Assembly (NCBI GenBank): GCA_900768625.1
Contig: CAAGDO010000179.1
Location: 1-10,173 of the forward strand
Direction of reading: 5' to 3'
From: Bacteroidaceae bacterium
Lineage (GTDB): Bacteria; Bacteroidota; Bacteroidia; Bacteroidales; Bacteroidaceae
Length of the DNA stretch: 10,173 bases
The translations under genes were made by a program, and so were the position numbers. Each line of letters opens with the position of its first letter. The stretch's first letter is position 1. Positions 1 through 7,046 of this stretch are shown in pieces. Under the pieces are notes generated by a model. The model had not been told where the DNA came from, made no database searches, and worked only from the letters and a program-made list of their open reading frames with translations.

Positions 1-148
1 AAGGTAGAAAGACTTTCATTTTGCTCTTCCGAGATGCCGCCTATCTTGGCGAAGCAAAGTAGTGCAAATCGAGAGAAGAGCAAAATAAAAGGTAGAAAGA
101 CTTTCATTTTGCTCTTCCGAGATGCCGCCTATCTTGGCGAAGCAAAGT
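1..148. repeat. 88-bp tandem repeat, array running off the left edge
   Basis: Bases 1-60 and 89-148 are identical over 60 bases, giving a period of 88. Bases 1-88 make one whole unit and 89-148 the start of a second; the array may continue left of the window. Each junction carries a long hairpin. In the complete one, 75-86 (GAAGAGCAAAAT) pairs perfectly with 106-117 (ATTTTGCTCTTC), 88-91 pairs with 101-104, and 92-100 is the loop. A smaller hairpin follows (CGCC 126-129, GGCG 136-139, loop TATCTT). The repeat starts three bases after the nitroreductase stop codon, so it lies at the 3' end of the leftward operon. I recall similar 'AAGTAGTGCAAATCGAG...' elements as common dispersed intergenic repeats in Prevotella-type genomes, but that is memory, not a search. 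Confidence 0.9.
75..117. terminator. strong hairpin, possible terminator of the leftward operon
   Basis: A 12-bp perfect stem (75-86 with 106-117) is extended by 4 bp after one mismatch (88-91 with 101-104), around a 9-base loop at 92-100. It stands about 35 bp beyond the nitroreductase stop at 152. There is no clean run of T after the stem on the minus strand, although the stem's own second arm is T-rich there (CTTTTATTTTGC). It could therefore end or protect the mRNA, or simply be a property of the repeat. The stem is certain; the function is inference. Confidence 0.4.
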
Positions 149-151
149 TTT

Positions 152-676
152 TTATTTCACCCATACGGCATAGTCCTGTTTGCGAGGAGACGCTGGAGCG
201 GGTTCCTTCGAGGCATATCCCAAGGCCACATGGCCGATACCCTCATAGTCACCTTCAATGCCCCACTGCTTGAGTAAGTTCTTGCCTTCTTCTGAGTCAA
301 ACACCTCGTGTGCACGATGGATCCAGCAACTGGACAATCCCAGTGCGTGGGCTGCATTCATCAGGTTTCCCATGACAAGTGAGCCGTCGTAGAGATAAGT
401 GGGCGCCTCTCGGTCGGCCAGCACCAGAAGAATGACCGGTGCACCATAGAAAGGGTCCGCATTCGTTCCCATCACTTCCGCGTTGAGCTTCGACAGATGG
501 TCGCGAACCGCCTTGTTGGTCACCACGACAATGCGGGGAGACTGGCGATTACGTCCCGTAGGGGCATATTCTCCGGCTTCCACCACTTGTCCGATCAGTT
601 CATCAGTTGGTATGCGTTCGGCATCAAAAGCGCGCACCGAACGGCGGGTTTTCATCACTTGTAAAGCTTCGTTCAT
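152..676 (-). CDS. nitroreductase family protein (FMN-dependent oxidoreductase)
   Basis: The 174-residue protein fits the short, single-domain nitroreductase family: homodimeric flavoenzymes that use FMN and NAD(P)H to reduce nitroaromatics, quinones or other acceptors in the cytoplasm. The N-terminus has the FMN phosphate-binding signature RRSVRAF (residues 11-17). The second FMN segment APTGRNRQS lies at 38-46. The central helix region YLYDGSLVMGNLMNAAHALGL (about 95-114) matches the usual dimer core. The end GHVALGYASKEP (148-159) followed by RKQDYAVWVK is the typical C-terminus. It is the last gene of the leftward run, 44 bp behind the sugar kinase, with the A-rich leader AAAACATAAAAACA before ATG and no Shine-Dalgarno sequence. 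The natural substrate cannot be told from sequence, and the neighbours do not point to one. Confidence 0.93.
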   Translation of the reverse strand: MNEALQVMKTRRSVRAFDAERIPTDELIGQVVEAGEYAPTGRNRQSPRIVVVTNKAVRDHLSKLNAEVMGTNADPFYGAPVILLVLADREAPTYLYDGSLVMGNLMNAAHALGLSSCWIHRAHEVFDSEEGKNLLKQWGIEGDYEGIGHVALGYASKEPAPASPRKQDYAVWVK

Positions 677-720
677 TGTTTTTATGTTTTATATGAGGTT
701 TTTGGGATACGGCTCGTGGT

Positions 721-1578
721 TCAGCTTTCTGTCATGTGATAGACAACAAGAGCATCAAGCGGCGCTTGCATCACCCGTCCGAGCTTCAACCCTTCGCTGC
801 GAACCGCTTCGGAGAGTTCATTTTGGAAATGATACGCCACACTGCCTACGAATCCGACCGGAAGATCCGGACGATTGTAGTTCATCACATTGCGGCGGAT
901 GAAACGTGTGAATTCCCCAACCAGCAAATCATGGATCTCCTTCCTTTGGGCATGAGCGGAAAGAAAGGGTGCAAAGGATGCCAGATAACGGTTGGGAGAA
1001 GATTCGCGATAGACATGGCGGATGGCATCGTCAGCGGACATGTCATAGGTGGAAAGGAACTCGTCAGTCAGATCTTTCGGCAACTGACCTTTGAACACAT
1101 CGCCCAGCAGGCGGCGCCCGAGTACAGCTCCGCTTCCTTCGTCGCCCAAAATGAAGCCCAAGGCGGGCACATTCGCTGCAATGCGTCCTTCGGAGAAGAG
1201 ACAACTGTTGCTTCCTGTGCCAAGAATGCAAACGATTCCTTCGTCGTTCCCGCAAAGTGCTCTGGCCGCTCCGAGCATATCCGAATGGACATGCACGTTG
1301 CCTTCCATCCGGAGTTTATGCTGGAGAATACGTCGCATCATCTCGGCCTGTTGACCACGGCATCCAGCGCCGTAGAACCAAAGTCGTTCAATGGATACTG
1401 CCAGGGGAATCTGAGGAAGAAGTTCTTTGCGAAGAATTTCGGCAATTTGAGTTTCTTCCATCACGCAAGGGTTGATGCCTCGTGTTTGAAAAGCTTGTGC
1501 AGAGCCATCGTCGGCAATCAGTCGCCAATCCGTTTTGGTACTTCCGCTGTCAGCAATGAGGGTGAATTTGTTCGTCAT
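721..1578 (-). CDS. BadF/BadG/BcrA/BcrD-type ATPase, probable amino-sugar kinase (N-acetylglucosamine kinase-like)
   Basis: This 285-residue protein has the ASKHA (actin/hexokinase/Hsp70) nucleotide-binding layout. Phosphate-1 loop ADSGSTKTDWR is at residues 9-19, phosphate-2 LGTGSNSCLF at 119-128, LGDEGSGAVLGR at 144-155, and the adenosine motif FVGSVAYHF at 243-251. The length and the DSGSTKTDWR start match the single-domain BadF/BadG family common in Bacteroidota, whose characterised relatives phosphorylate N-acetylglucosamine or related cell-wall sugars such as N-acetylmuramic acid. It is probably cytoplasmic and feeds salvaged sugar-6-phosphates to central metabolism or murein recycling; the exact sugar is inferred. 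It lies 12 bp behind the serine hydrolase and 44 bp ahead of the nitroreductase on the same strand. An activator of 2-hydroxyacyl-CoA dehydratase is less likely: the cysteine motif and partner genes are not seen. Confidence 0.9.
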   Translation of the reverse strand: MTNKFTLIADSGSTKTDWRLIADDGSAQAFQTRGINPCVMEETQIAEILRKELLPQIPLAVSIERLWFYGAGCRGQQAEMMRRILQHKLRMEGNVHVHSDMLGAARALCGNDEGIVCILGTGSNSCLFSEGRIAANVPALGFILGDEGSGAVLGRRLLGDVFKGQLPKDLTDEFLSTYDMSADDAIRHVYRESSPNRYLASFAPFLSAHAQRKEIHDLLVGEFTRFIRRNVMNYNRPDLPVGFVGSVAYHFQNELSEAVRSEGLKLGRVMQAPLDALVVYHMTES

Positions 1579-1590
1579 AGAGCTTTTGTT

Positions 1591-2934
1591 TCATTCGTTT
1601 ATGGGCCAAAGTGAACGGTGGGGGAAACCGTCAGCATATTTATGGCGCAGTTTGTCGAAGAACCCAATGGTCTCCTTGGCAAACGCGTGTCCTCGCCATG
1701 TGCTTGTGTTGGTGATCATCACCCAGCATTCTCCATCGGGATAAACCACGACGAGCGCACTCGTTCCGACCAATGTACCCGTGCGAACCCATGGACCATT
1801 GGAGGGCGTCGTGTTCCAACCCAAGGAAAAGGCATGTTCTTTATGCAGATCAGCAGTCATGGCTTCCACACTCTGCTTTGACAGCACATCCCTCACTCCC
1901 GGTCGCCCGTCGATGGCTGCCACGAAACGGCAGAGTTCGGGGGCTGAGGCACACCAGCCTCCAGCGCCATTCAGTCGCTCGATGTCGTTCTCTCCATAGC
2001 AACGGACCACCATTCGTCCGCTGTTGTTGAATTCAGGAGAAGGCGTGGCTGTGTTGTGCATATAGTAGCGTGTTTCGTTGGACCGGCGGTTTTCGTAGTA
2101 ATTGCGGGCCAGATGCATGTCGAAGCATCCTGCTGGAGCAAAAAGGTTCTTTTGCATGAAATCCTCGTAGGGCATACCTGTCACCCGTTCGATGATCTGG
2201 GAAAGCAACATATAGCCGAAATTCGAATACTTGGAGCCTTGGCCCGGAGTGTAGCCCAAACGTCGGCGCAGGATGATGGGAATGAGCTGACGGTTGTCCG
2301 GAGCGGATGTCAGTCGGTTCTGCATCATGATGAAGCGCGTGGAGAACATCGGGTCGCCGGCAGCATTGTTGAATCCGGCCTGGTGACGCAGCAATTGCTC
2401 GACTGTGATGTCAAATATCCGTTTGTCCTTCACGACGTTCGTGTAGGCCGTGTCGTTGAGCAAACCCTTCGGTCCGAATACACGGGCATGGAGTTGGAGC
2501 TTACCGACATCGACGAGTTTCATGATGCCAGCAGCAGTCAGAAGTTTCGAAACGGAGGCTACGCGCAACAAGTGCTGAGGCGTCATGCGCTCCTGACGTT
2601 CTTCGTCGGCCCATCCGTATCCTTTGGCGTAGACCAATGAATCCCCCTTTGAAACGGCAATGGAAGCACCACGTATTTCCCAGCGCTTCAAATAGCGCTC
2701 GATCCGTTCGTCCATTTCGTGCAGAGCAGGAATGTCGCTACTTCCGTTCGTCAATATTCTGTTCAGTTCCACCCGGGGTGTTTCGCCTTCATCGTTCGCC
2801 GTTGCTTTTTGTGACGAATCCCACGGAAAGGAAAAATGGTTTGCCAAATAGCCCAAGCAGAATCCCAATGGAATTCCTATGATGACGATGGCCCACCGTT
2901 GGGCAACGGAGAGCATCGCTTTCTTTTGTTTCAT
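1591..2934 (-). CDS. membrane-anchored serine hydrolase, class C beta-lactamase / penicillin-binding-protein fold
   Basis: The 447-residue protein opens with one hydrophobic segment (about residues 14-31) after a basic start, then a low-complexity linker, so it is probably anchored in the inner membrane facing the periplasm. It is not an obvious lipoprotein: LGFC is a poor lipobox. The catalytic domain runs from about 72 to 430. The nucleophile motif SVSK (S127, K130) is intact, the second motif YSN is at 236-238, and RTG at 384-386 stands where class C enzymes usually have KTG. HQAGFNN (184-190) and GAGGWCAS (323-330) are typical of the family. Relatives act as D-aminopeptidases, D,D-peptidases, esterases or beta-lactamases, so resistance should not be assumed. 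It starts 28 bp after the mutS2 stop and ends 12 bp before the sugar kinase. That pairing allows, but does not prove, a cell-wall recycling role. Confidence 0.88.
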   Translation of the reverse strand: MKQKKAMLSVAQRWAIVIIGIPLGFCLGYLANHFSFPWDSSQKATANDEGETPRVELNRILTNGSSDIPALHEMDERIERYLKRWEIRGASIAVSKGDSLVYAKGYGWADEERQERMTPQHLLRVASVSKLLTAAGIMKLVDVGKLQLHARVFGPKGLLNDTAYTNVVKDKRIFDITVEQLLRHQAGFNNAAGDPMFSTRFIMMQNRLTSAPDNRQLIPIILRRRLGYTPGQGSKYSNFGYMLLSQIIERVTGMPYEDFMQKNLFAPAGCFDMHLARNYYENRRSNETRYYMHNTATPSPEFNNSGRMVVRCYGENDIERLNGAGGWCASAPELCRFVAAIDGRPGVRDVLSKQSVEAMTADLHKEHAFSLGWNTTPSNGPWVRTGTLVGTSALVVVYPDGECWVMITNTSTWRGHAFAKETIGFFDKLRHKYADGFPHRSLWPINE

Positions 2935-2962
2935 TTAAGAATGTACTATATAATAGATGGCA

Positions 2963-5608
2963 TCAATCCAGCTCCACAACCGTGATGCCCGCCCCGCCGA
3001 ATTGCACATGCTCGTCGTGGAAGGTGCGGACGCCAGGCACAGTGCGCAGATAATTCCGCACCAGTTCGCGCAAGGCTCCCGTACCTGTTCCATGAAGGAT
3101 ACGCACGCGGCTTTGTTCCAGCTGAATGGAATCGTCGATAAAGTAGGATACCGCCGACAACGCCTCATCCACATGCATGCCCCTGATGTCGATTTCGGGC
3201 TTGAAGTGGAGTTTCTTCTCATACATGGCGTCGCGCGTTTGCTTGCTCACGAAAGTGGCGGCAACAGGTTGTTGCGTTTCCTCTGCAGGGCGGTCCGCCA
3301 GTTGCAGCCGCTTGAGCGGCACCTGCGTGTACATCATGCCGAACACGACCTTGGCCGTTTTGCCGGCAATGGCCTCCACGCGTCCCACGGTCGATTGGCC
3401 CTCGAGTCGGACGTAGGCCCCCACTGCAATCTGATTCCTGTTGTTCGTTGACAGGGAGCCAGCTGTTACTTGAGTACCCGTTCCGAGAGAGCGGGCCAGT
3501 GCGGCCGCAGCATTCGCCTGCTGTTCCGCATGCTTCTGCCGTCCGCTTTTCCCGTCTTCGCCCTTTCGTTGCTGCCGACGCAGGATCTTGGCCATCTTGC
3601 GTTCCAGGGCATCCTGTTCTTCAGGAGCCTGTGCGAGTTGCTGTTTGAAATCAGCCAGTTCCTGACGAGCTTCGCGCGTCTTTTCCTTTTCGGCTTGCGC
3701 TTCCTTGATGGCACGAATCGTATTCTCAATGCGCGCATTGGAATCTTCCAGCATGTGCTGGGCCTTTTCCTTTGCGTCGGCAAGAACAGACCTCCTCTCT
3801 CTTTGGAATTCTGCCATATCCTGTTGGTAGCGGCTGATCGTGTCCTCCAGTTGCTTCTCGCGCTGGCGAATGTTGCGTCGCTTGCTTTCCCAGTACATCT
3901 TGTCGCGAACGATGTCCTGCAAATACTTGTCGCTCATGACGTAGTCCTGTCCGACGATGTCCGACGCATATTGGATGACCTCTTCCGGAATGCCGATCTT
4001 TCGGGCGATTTCAATGGCAAAGGAACTTCCCGGATTGCCCACCTGCAAGAGGAAGAGCGGTTGCATATGCGCTCGGTCGTAGAGCATGGCACCGTTCACC
4101 ACGCTTGCGTTTTTCTCAGCGTAGTGCTTCAGGTTCTGGAAATGCGTCGTGATGACACCGAAATTCTGGTTCTGCACGAAGCGGTTGAGGATGCCTTCCG
4201 CCAGTGCACCGCCAATCTGAGGTTCGGTTCCTCCGCCAAACTCATCGATGAGGAGCAGGCTGCGGCGTGTCGCATGACGCATCATCTCCTTCATGTTGAG
4301 CAAATGGGAAGAATAGGTCGAAAGGTCGTTTTCAAGGCTTTGCTCGTCGCCGATATCCATGAAAAGATCCTCAAATACGCCGGCCTTTGTGCGTTCGTCT
4401 GCAGGGACAGGCATTCCGCACTGCAACATATATTGCAACAAACCGATTGTCTTGAGACAAACCGATTTACCGCCGGCGTTCGGGCCGGAAATGATCAGGA
4501 TCCGCTGTTTCTCCCTCAATGTGATGTCAAGCGGCACGATGCGTGCCCCATGTTTGGCAAGGTTCTGTTCCAGCAACGGGTGGCGAGCTTGCACCCAGTC
4601 GATGCAAGGATACTTCACGAGCTGGGGGATGCTGCATTTGAACTGTTCGGAAAATTGGGTGAGTGCGCGCAGATAATCGATATAGGCCAGGAAATGGAGG
4701 GAATCGATGATGGGTTTGATGTGCGGGCGCACCATGTTCGAAAGCGATTGGAGAATACGTATGATCTCGCGTCGTTCCGCAGCCTTGAGCTCGCGGATCT
4801 TGTTGTTGGCATCCACGACGGCCGCTGGTTCCACGAAAACCGTTTTTCCGCTGGCACTCTCGTCGTGCACGATACCTTTGATCTTACGTTTCAAGGCTGG
4901 CGCCACAGGGATCACCAGTCGCCCGTCGCGCAGCGTGGGAGCGACATCTCTGTCGATATAGCCTTCCGTCTGAGCCTCGCTGATGATGGAGCGCAAGCTG
5001 TGGGAGATACTTCTGACGGTCAGTTCCAGTTGGTGGCGGATGCCCAGCAGTTCGGGAGATGCCGTATCCTTCACCTTCCCGTATTTGTTGAGCACTTCGT
5101 CAATGCGCTTCACCACTTGAGGAAAGGTCGTCACTCCTGCGGCAACGCGTCCGAGCGAGGGATAGGCATAATGAACGTCGGTTGCTGTCGACGTCGCATC
5201 TTCCAATGCGTCAGGCTGTGTCCCCTCCGTATTGCCCTGTGAGTCTTCATCGCCGGCATCCTCGTCCGAGGTACGGCTCAGAGCCTTCTGATAACCCATG
5301 ACCGTCAGGAGGGAGCGCTTCAGATTGAAAAGGTCCAGCTCTTCAAGATAGGTACGTTCCGGACGGATTCGGAGCAGCGGCTCCCGTACGTCGAAGAATT
5401 CGTTTTCGATATCGTCGTCGTTTTCCTGCATGAAACGAGCGAATTCGCCGGCGCAATCCAGCGCTTCACGCACTTTCGCGGCATCAGTCAGAAAACAGAG
5501 CTGATGGTCAATCCACTCTGTGCCTAAACTCGACAAGCAACGGCCTTTCAGCAATGTCCGTACTTCGCTAAAACCTATTTTCTGTTCGAAATTGTCAGGA
5601 TAAATCAT
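2963..5608 (-). CDS. mutS2: MutS2 family ATPase/endonuclease with C-terminal Smr domain
   Basis: This is the full MutS2 layout in 881 residues. An N-terminal core/lever region spans about 1-330, followed by the MutS ATPase. Its Walker A is GPNAGGKS (375-382), the D-loop/ABC-like segment DLSTYSSHL is at 428-436, Walker B is LLLIDEFGGGTEP (451-463), and the TTHF switch is at 487-490. A long charged coiled coil (about 565-680) precedes a small KOW-like beta domain (726-768) and the Smr nuclease domain (about 805-881). The Smr motifs are DIRG (807-810) and HGTGTGALR (839-847). MutS2 proteins lack the mismatch-binding domain; they act on branched DNA and, in some species, on collided ribosomes. 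At 881 residues it is longer than the usual ~780, partly through an acidic insertion at about 112-145. It heads the leftward operon, only 121 bp from divergent hpt. The start MIYPDNFEQKIGF fits family N-termini. Confidence 0.97.
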   Translation of the reverse strand: MIYPDNFEQKIGFSEVRTLLKGRCLSSLGTEWIDHQLCFLTDAAKVREALDCAGEFARFMQENDDDIENEFFDVREPLLRIRPERTYLEELDLFNLKRSLLTVMGYQKALSRTSDEDAGDEDSQGNTEGTQPDALEDATSTATDVHYAYPSLGRVAAGVTTFPQVVKRIDEVLNKYGKVKDTASPELLGIRHQLELTVRSISHSLRSIISEAQTEGYIDRDVAPTLRDGRLVIPVAPALKRKIKGIVHDESASGKTVFVEPAAVVDANNKIRELKAAERREIIRILQSLSNMVRPHIKPIIDSLHFLAYIDYLRALTQFSEQFKCSIPQLVKYPCIDWVQARHPLLEQNLAKHGARIVPLDITLREKQRILIISGPNAGGKSVCLKTIGLLQYMLQCGMPVPADERTKAGVFEDLFMDIGDEQSLENDLSTYSSHLLNMKEMMRHATRRSLLLIDEFGGGTEPQIGGALAEGILNRFVQNQNFGVITTHFQNLKHYAEKNASVVNGAMLYDRAHMQPLFLLQVGNPGSSFAIEIARKIGIPEEVIQYASDIVGQDYVMSDKYLQDIVRDKMYWESKRRNIRQREKQLEDTISRYQQDMAEFQRERRSVLADAKEKAQHMLEDSNARIENTIRAIKEAQAEKEKTREARQELADFKQQLAQAPEEQDALERKMAKILRRQQRKGEDGKSGRQKHAEQQANAAAALARSLGTGTQVTAGSLSTNNRNQIAVGAYVRLEGQSTVGRVEAIAGKTAKVVFGMMYTQVPLKRLQLADRPAEETQQPVAATFVSKQTRDAMYEKKLHFKPEIDIRGMHVDEALSAVSYFIDDSIQLEQSRVRILHGTGTGALRELVRNYLRTVPGVRTFHDEHVQFGGAGITVVELD

Positions 5609-5629
5609 TTATTCATTTGAATTTGGGCA

Positions 5630-5657
5630 CAAAAATACGAAAAAAATCGTACTTTTG
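5630..5657. promoter_or_regulatory. palindromic divergent promoter for mutS2 (left) and hpt (right)
   Basis: The Bacteroidetes -7 box is TAnnTTTG. On the plus strand TACTTTTG (5650-5657) fits it exactly, 73 bp ahead of the hpt ATG. On the minus strand TATTTTTG (5637 down to 5630) also fits exactly, about 21 bp ahead of the mutS2 ATG. The two boxes are halves of an inverted repeat: 5630-5640 CAAAAATACGA and 5647-5657 TCGTACTTTTG match at 10 of 11 positions around a central AAAAAA (5641-5646). No well-spaced upstream TTTG (-33) box is evident on either side; TTTG at 5622-5625 is a little too far from the plus-strand box. The boxes are visible; promoter activity is inferred from the known consensus. 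Confidence 0.72.
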
Positions 5658-5730
5658 CGCTGTAAAAGCTTCTGCAGAACCTGCAAGGCGAGTCAAGAAC
5701 CTCCTATTCCGAACTTTTTCAGAAAACATA

Positions 5731-6270
5731 ATGAGCAAACAAGTCAAAGTGAGAGACCGCGTATTCGAGGTTTCCATCAGCGAAGAAAAAATCAAAGAAC
5801 GTGTGGCTCAAGTGGCCGCAATGATCAACACCGATCTGGAAGGCGAGCGTCCGCTATTTCTTGCGGTGCTCAACGGTTCGTTTGTTTTTGCAGCCGATTT
5901 GCTCCGGGAGATCAACATCCCTTGCGAAATCACGTTCATGCGTATGTCGTCCTATTCCGGCACTTCCTCCACGGGAGAGGTCAGGGAACTGATTGGTCTG
6001 AAGGAAAACATTGAAGGACGCACGGTCGTGATTGTCGAAGACATCATCGACTCAGGACTCACCATGAAGGAACTCCTCGCTTTGTTGCAGGCCAAGCATC
6101 CGAAGGAGGTGCGAATTGCCTCTCTACTGGTGAAACCAGACAATTTGAAGGTGGACCTCGATATTCCCTATTGCTGCTTCGAGATACCCAACGATTTCAT
6201 CGTCGGATACGGACTCGACTATGACGGAGAAGGCCGTAACCTGAGAGATATCTATACGGTGGTGGAATAG
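5731..6270 (+). CDS. hpt: hypoxanthine (guanine) phosphoribosyltransferase
   Basis: The enzyme joins hypoxanthine or guanine to PRPP to give IMP or GMP, the purine salvage step, in the cytoplasm. The PRPP-binding signature VEDIIDSGLT lies at residues 102-111, with the acidic pair E103-D104. The pyrophosphate loop LNGS is at 47-50 and the flexible loop SSYSGTSSTGEV at 73-84. KPDN (136-139) and the purine pocket DFIVGYGLDYDGEGRNL (155-171) complete the fold. The chosen start at MSKQVKVRDR gives 179 residues, the normal family length. The frame stays open upstream to an ATG at 5617, but that extension would read through the promoter and has no family match. No Shine-Dalgarno sequence precedes it (CAGAAAACATA before ATG). 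It is the first gene of the rightward cluster, 71 bp ahead of adk. Confidence 0.97.
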   Translation: MSKQVKVRDRVFEVSISEEKIKERVAQVAAMINTDLEGERPLFLAVLNGSFVFAADLLREINIPCEITFMRMSSYSGTSSTGEVRELIGLKENIEGRTVVIVEDIIDSGLTMKELLALLQAKHPKEVRIASLLVKPDNLKVDLDIPYCCFEIPNDFIVGYGLDYDGEGRNLRDIYTVVE

Positions 6271-6341
6271 TCCCCCCCAAGTATGCACATCGATTCAACA
6301 AAGCAATCAAACACAATAAATCAGCTAAACGAAAACAGACA

Positions 6342-6911
6342 ATGAAGAACATCGTGATCTTCGGTGCCCCTGGTTCAGGCAAGGGCACGCAGAGCGATTT
6401 GCTCGTAGAAAAGTACGGTTTCAAGCATATTTCCACAGGTGATGTGCTTCGTGCAGAAATCAAGAACGGTACAGAGCTTGGCAAGACCGCTCAGGGCTTC
6501 ATCGATAAAGGCCAGCTCATCCCCGACACGCTCATGATCAGCATCCTCGCTGCCACCTATGACGCCCTTTGCCCCTGCGAAGGTGTCATCTTCGATGGTT
6601 TCCCCCGTACGATTCCGCAGGCCGAAGCCTTGAAGCAGATGCTCGCCGAGCGCAACACGGAAGTGGCAGGCATGCTCGAACTCGACGTCCCCGAGGAGAT
6701 GCTCATGGAGCGCCTGATCAATCGTGGCAAGACCTCAGGTCGTGCGGATGACAATGCAGAAACAATCAAGAAGCGCCTTGACGTCTACAACACGCAGACG
6801 GCCCCCCTCATCGAATGGTATGAGAAAGAAGGCAAGCGCCACGCCGTGAAGGGCTATGGTTCGTTGGAGGAAATCAACGCAGCCCTTTGCGCTGAGATTG
6901 ACAAGTTCTGA
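6342..6911 (+). CDS. adk: adenylate kinase (short form)
   Basis: Adenylate kinase catalyses ATP + AMP = 2 ADP and sets the adenylate energy charge. The P-loop GAPGSGKGT is at residues 8-16. The AMP-binding helix begins HISTGDVLRAE (29-39), with GQLIPD at 57-62 and the strong signature DGFPRTIPQAE at 85-95. RGKTSGRADDN (128-138) and KKRLDVYNTQT (143-153) supply the conserved arginines. At 189 residues it is the short form: the ~27-residue zinc-type LID insertion between RG and the SGRxDD motif is missing, as is usual in Bacteroidota. The leader AACGAAAACAGACA before ATG is A-rich and lacks a Shine-Dalgarno sequence. It lies 71 bp after hpt. A 363-bp structured gap follows, so it may be the last gene of an hpt-adk transcript. 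Confidence 0.98.
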   Translation: MKNIVIFGAPGSGKGTQSDLLVEKYGFKHISTGDVLRAEIKNGTELGKTAQGFIDKGQLIPDTLMISILAATYDALCPCEGVIFDGFPRTIPQAEALKQMLAERNTEVAGMLELDVPEEMLMERLINRGKTSGRADDNAETIKKRLDVYNTQTAPLIEWYEKEGKRHAVKGYGSLEEINAALCAEIDKF

Positions 6912-6952
6912 TTCCATGTTGAGGCTGTGTTCAGTCTGATCCTCGCTGGAAG

Positions 6953-6999
6953 CAAACGGTTCGCCTCAGGCAGGAAAGCTCCTGGGAAGCGACCGTTTG
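6953..6999. other. bulged hairpin shortly after the adk stop
   Basis: CAAACGGT (6953-6960) plus CGC (6962-6964), with a single bulged T at 6961, pair perfectly with GCG (6989-6991) plus ACCGTTTG (6992-6999). Within the loop CAGGA (6971-6975) pairs with TCCTG (6980-6984) around the tetraloop AAGC. The result is a compact two-tier stem starting 41 bases past the adk stop. No T-run follows, so it does not look like an intrinsic terminator. It could be an mRNA-stabilising or processing element, part of a small RNA, or a dispersed repeat. Pairing is seen directly; function is unknown. Confidence 0.55.
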
Positions 7000-7046
7000 G
7001 AAACCGGGGGATTTTCTGAAACAAGCCCATACCGCGAACCAAATAC

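Noticed and set aside
1..148. CRISPR array at the left edge
   Set aside because: The repeated part is about 60 bases with a 28-base interval that is itself half of the hairpin. Only two copies are seen, and repeat length and structure do not fit CRISPR; no cas gene is present.
736..1614. 292-residue open frame on the plus strand
   Set aside because: It is antisense to the BadF-type kinase, which has all its nucleotide-binding motifs on the minus strand. No motif is seen in the antisense reading.
2056..2640. 194-residue open frame on the plus strand
   Set aside because: It is antisense to the serine hydrolase with its intact SVSK and YSN motifs. The reading has no recognisable family.
1591..2934. 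antibiotic-resistance beta-lactamase
   Set aside because: The fold is right, but the protein is membrane-anchored, has RTG for KTG, and sits in a housekeeping operon. A general serine hydrolase is the safer name.
3470..5242. 590-residue open frame on the plus strand
   Set aside because: It lies wholly antisense to mutS2, whose frame carries every MutS2/Smr motif. The antisense translation shows no domain and is rich in H, R, L and F as expected from reading a biased gene backwards.
5617..5730. 38-residue N-terminal extension of hpt
   Set aside because: It would read through the promoter boxes, does not resemble Hpt N-termini, and would exceed the family length. The ATG at 5731 gives the usual 179 residues.
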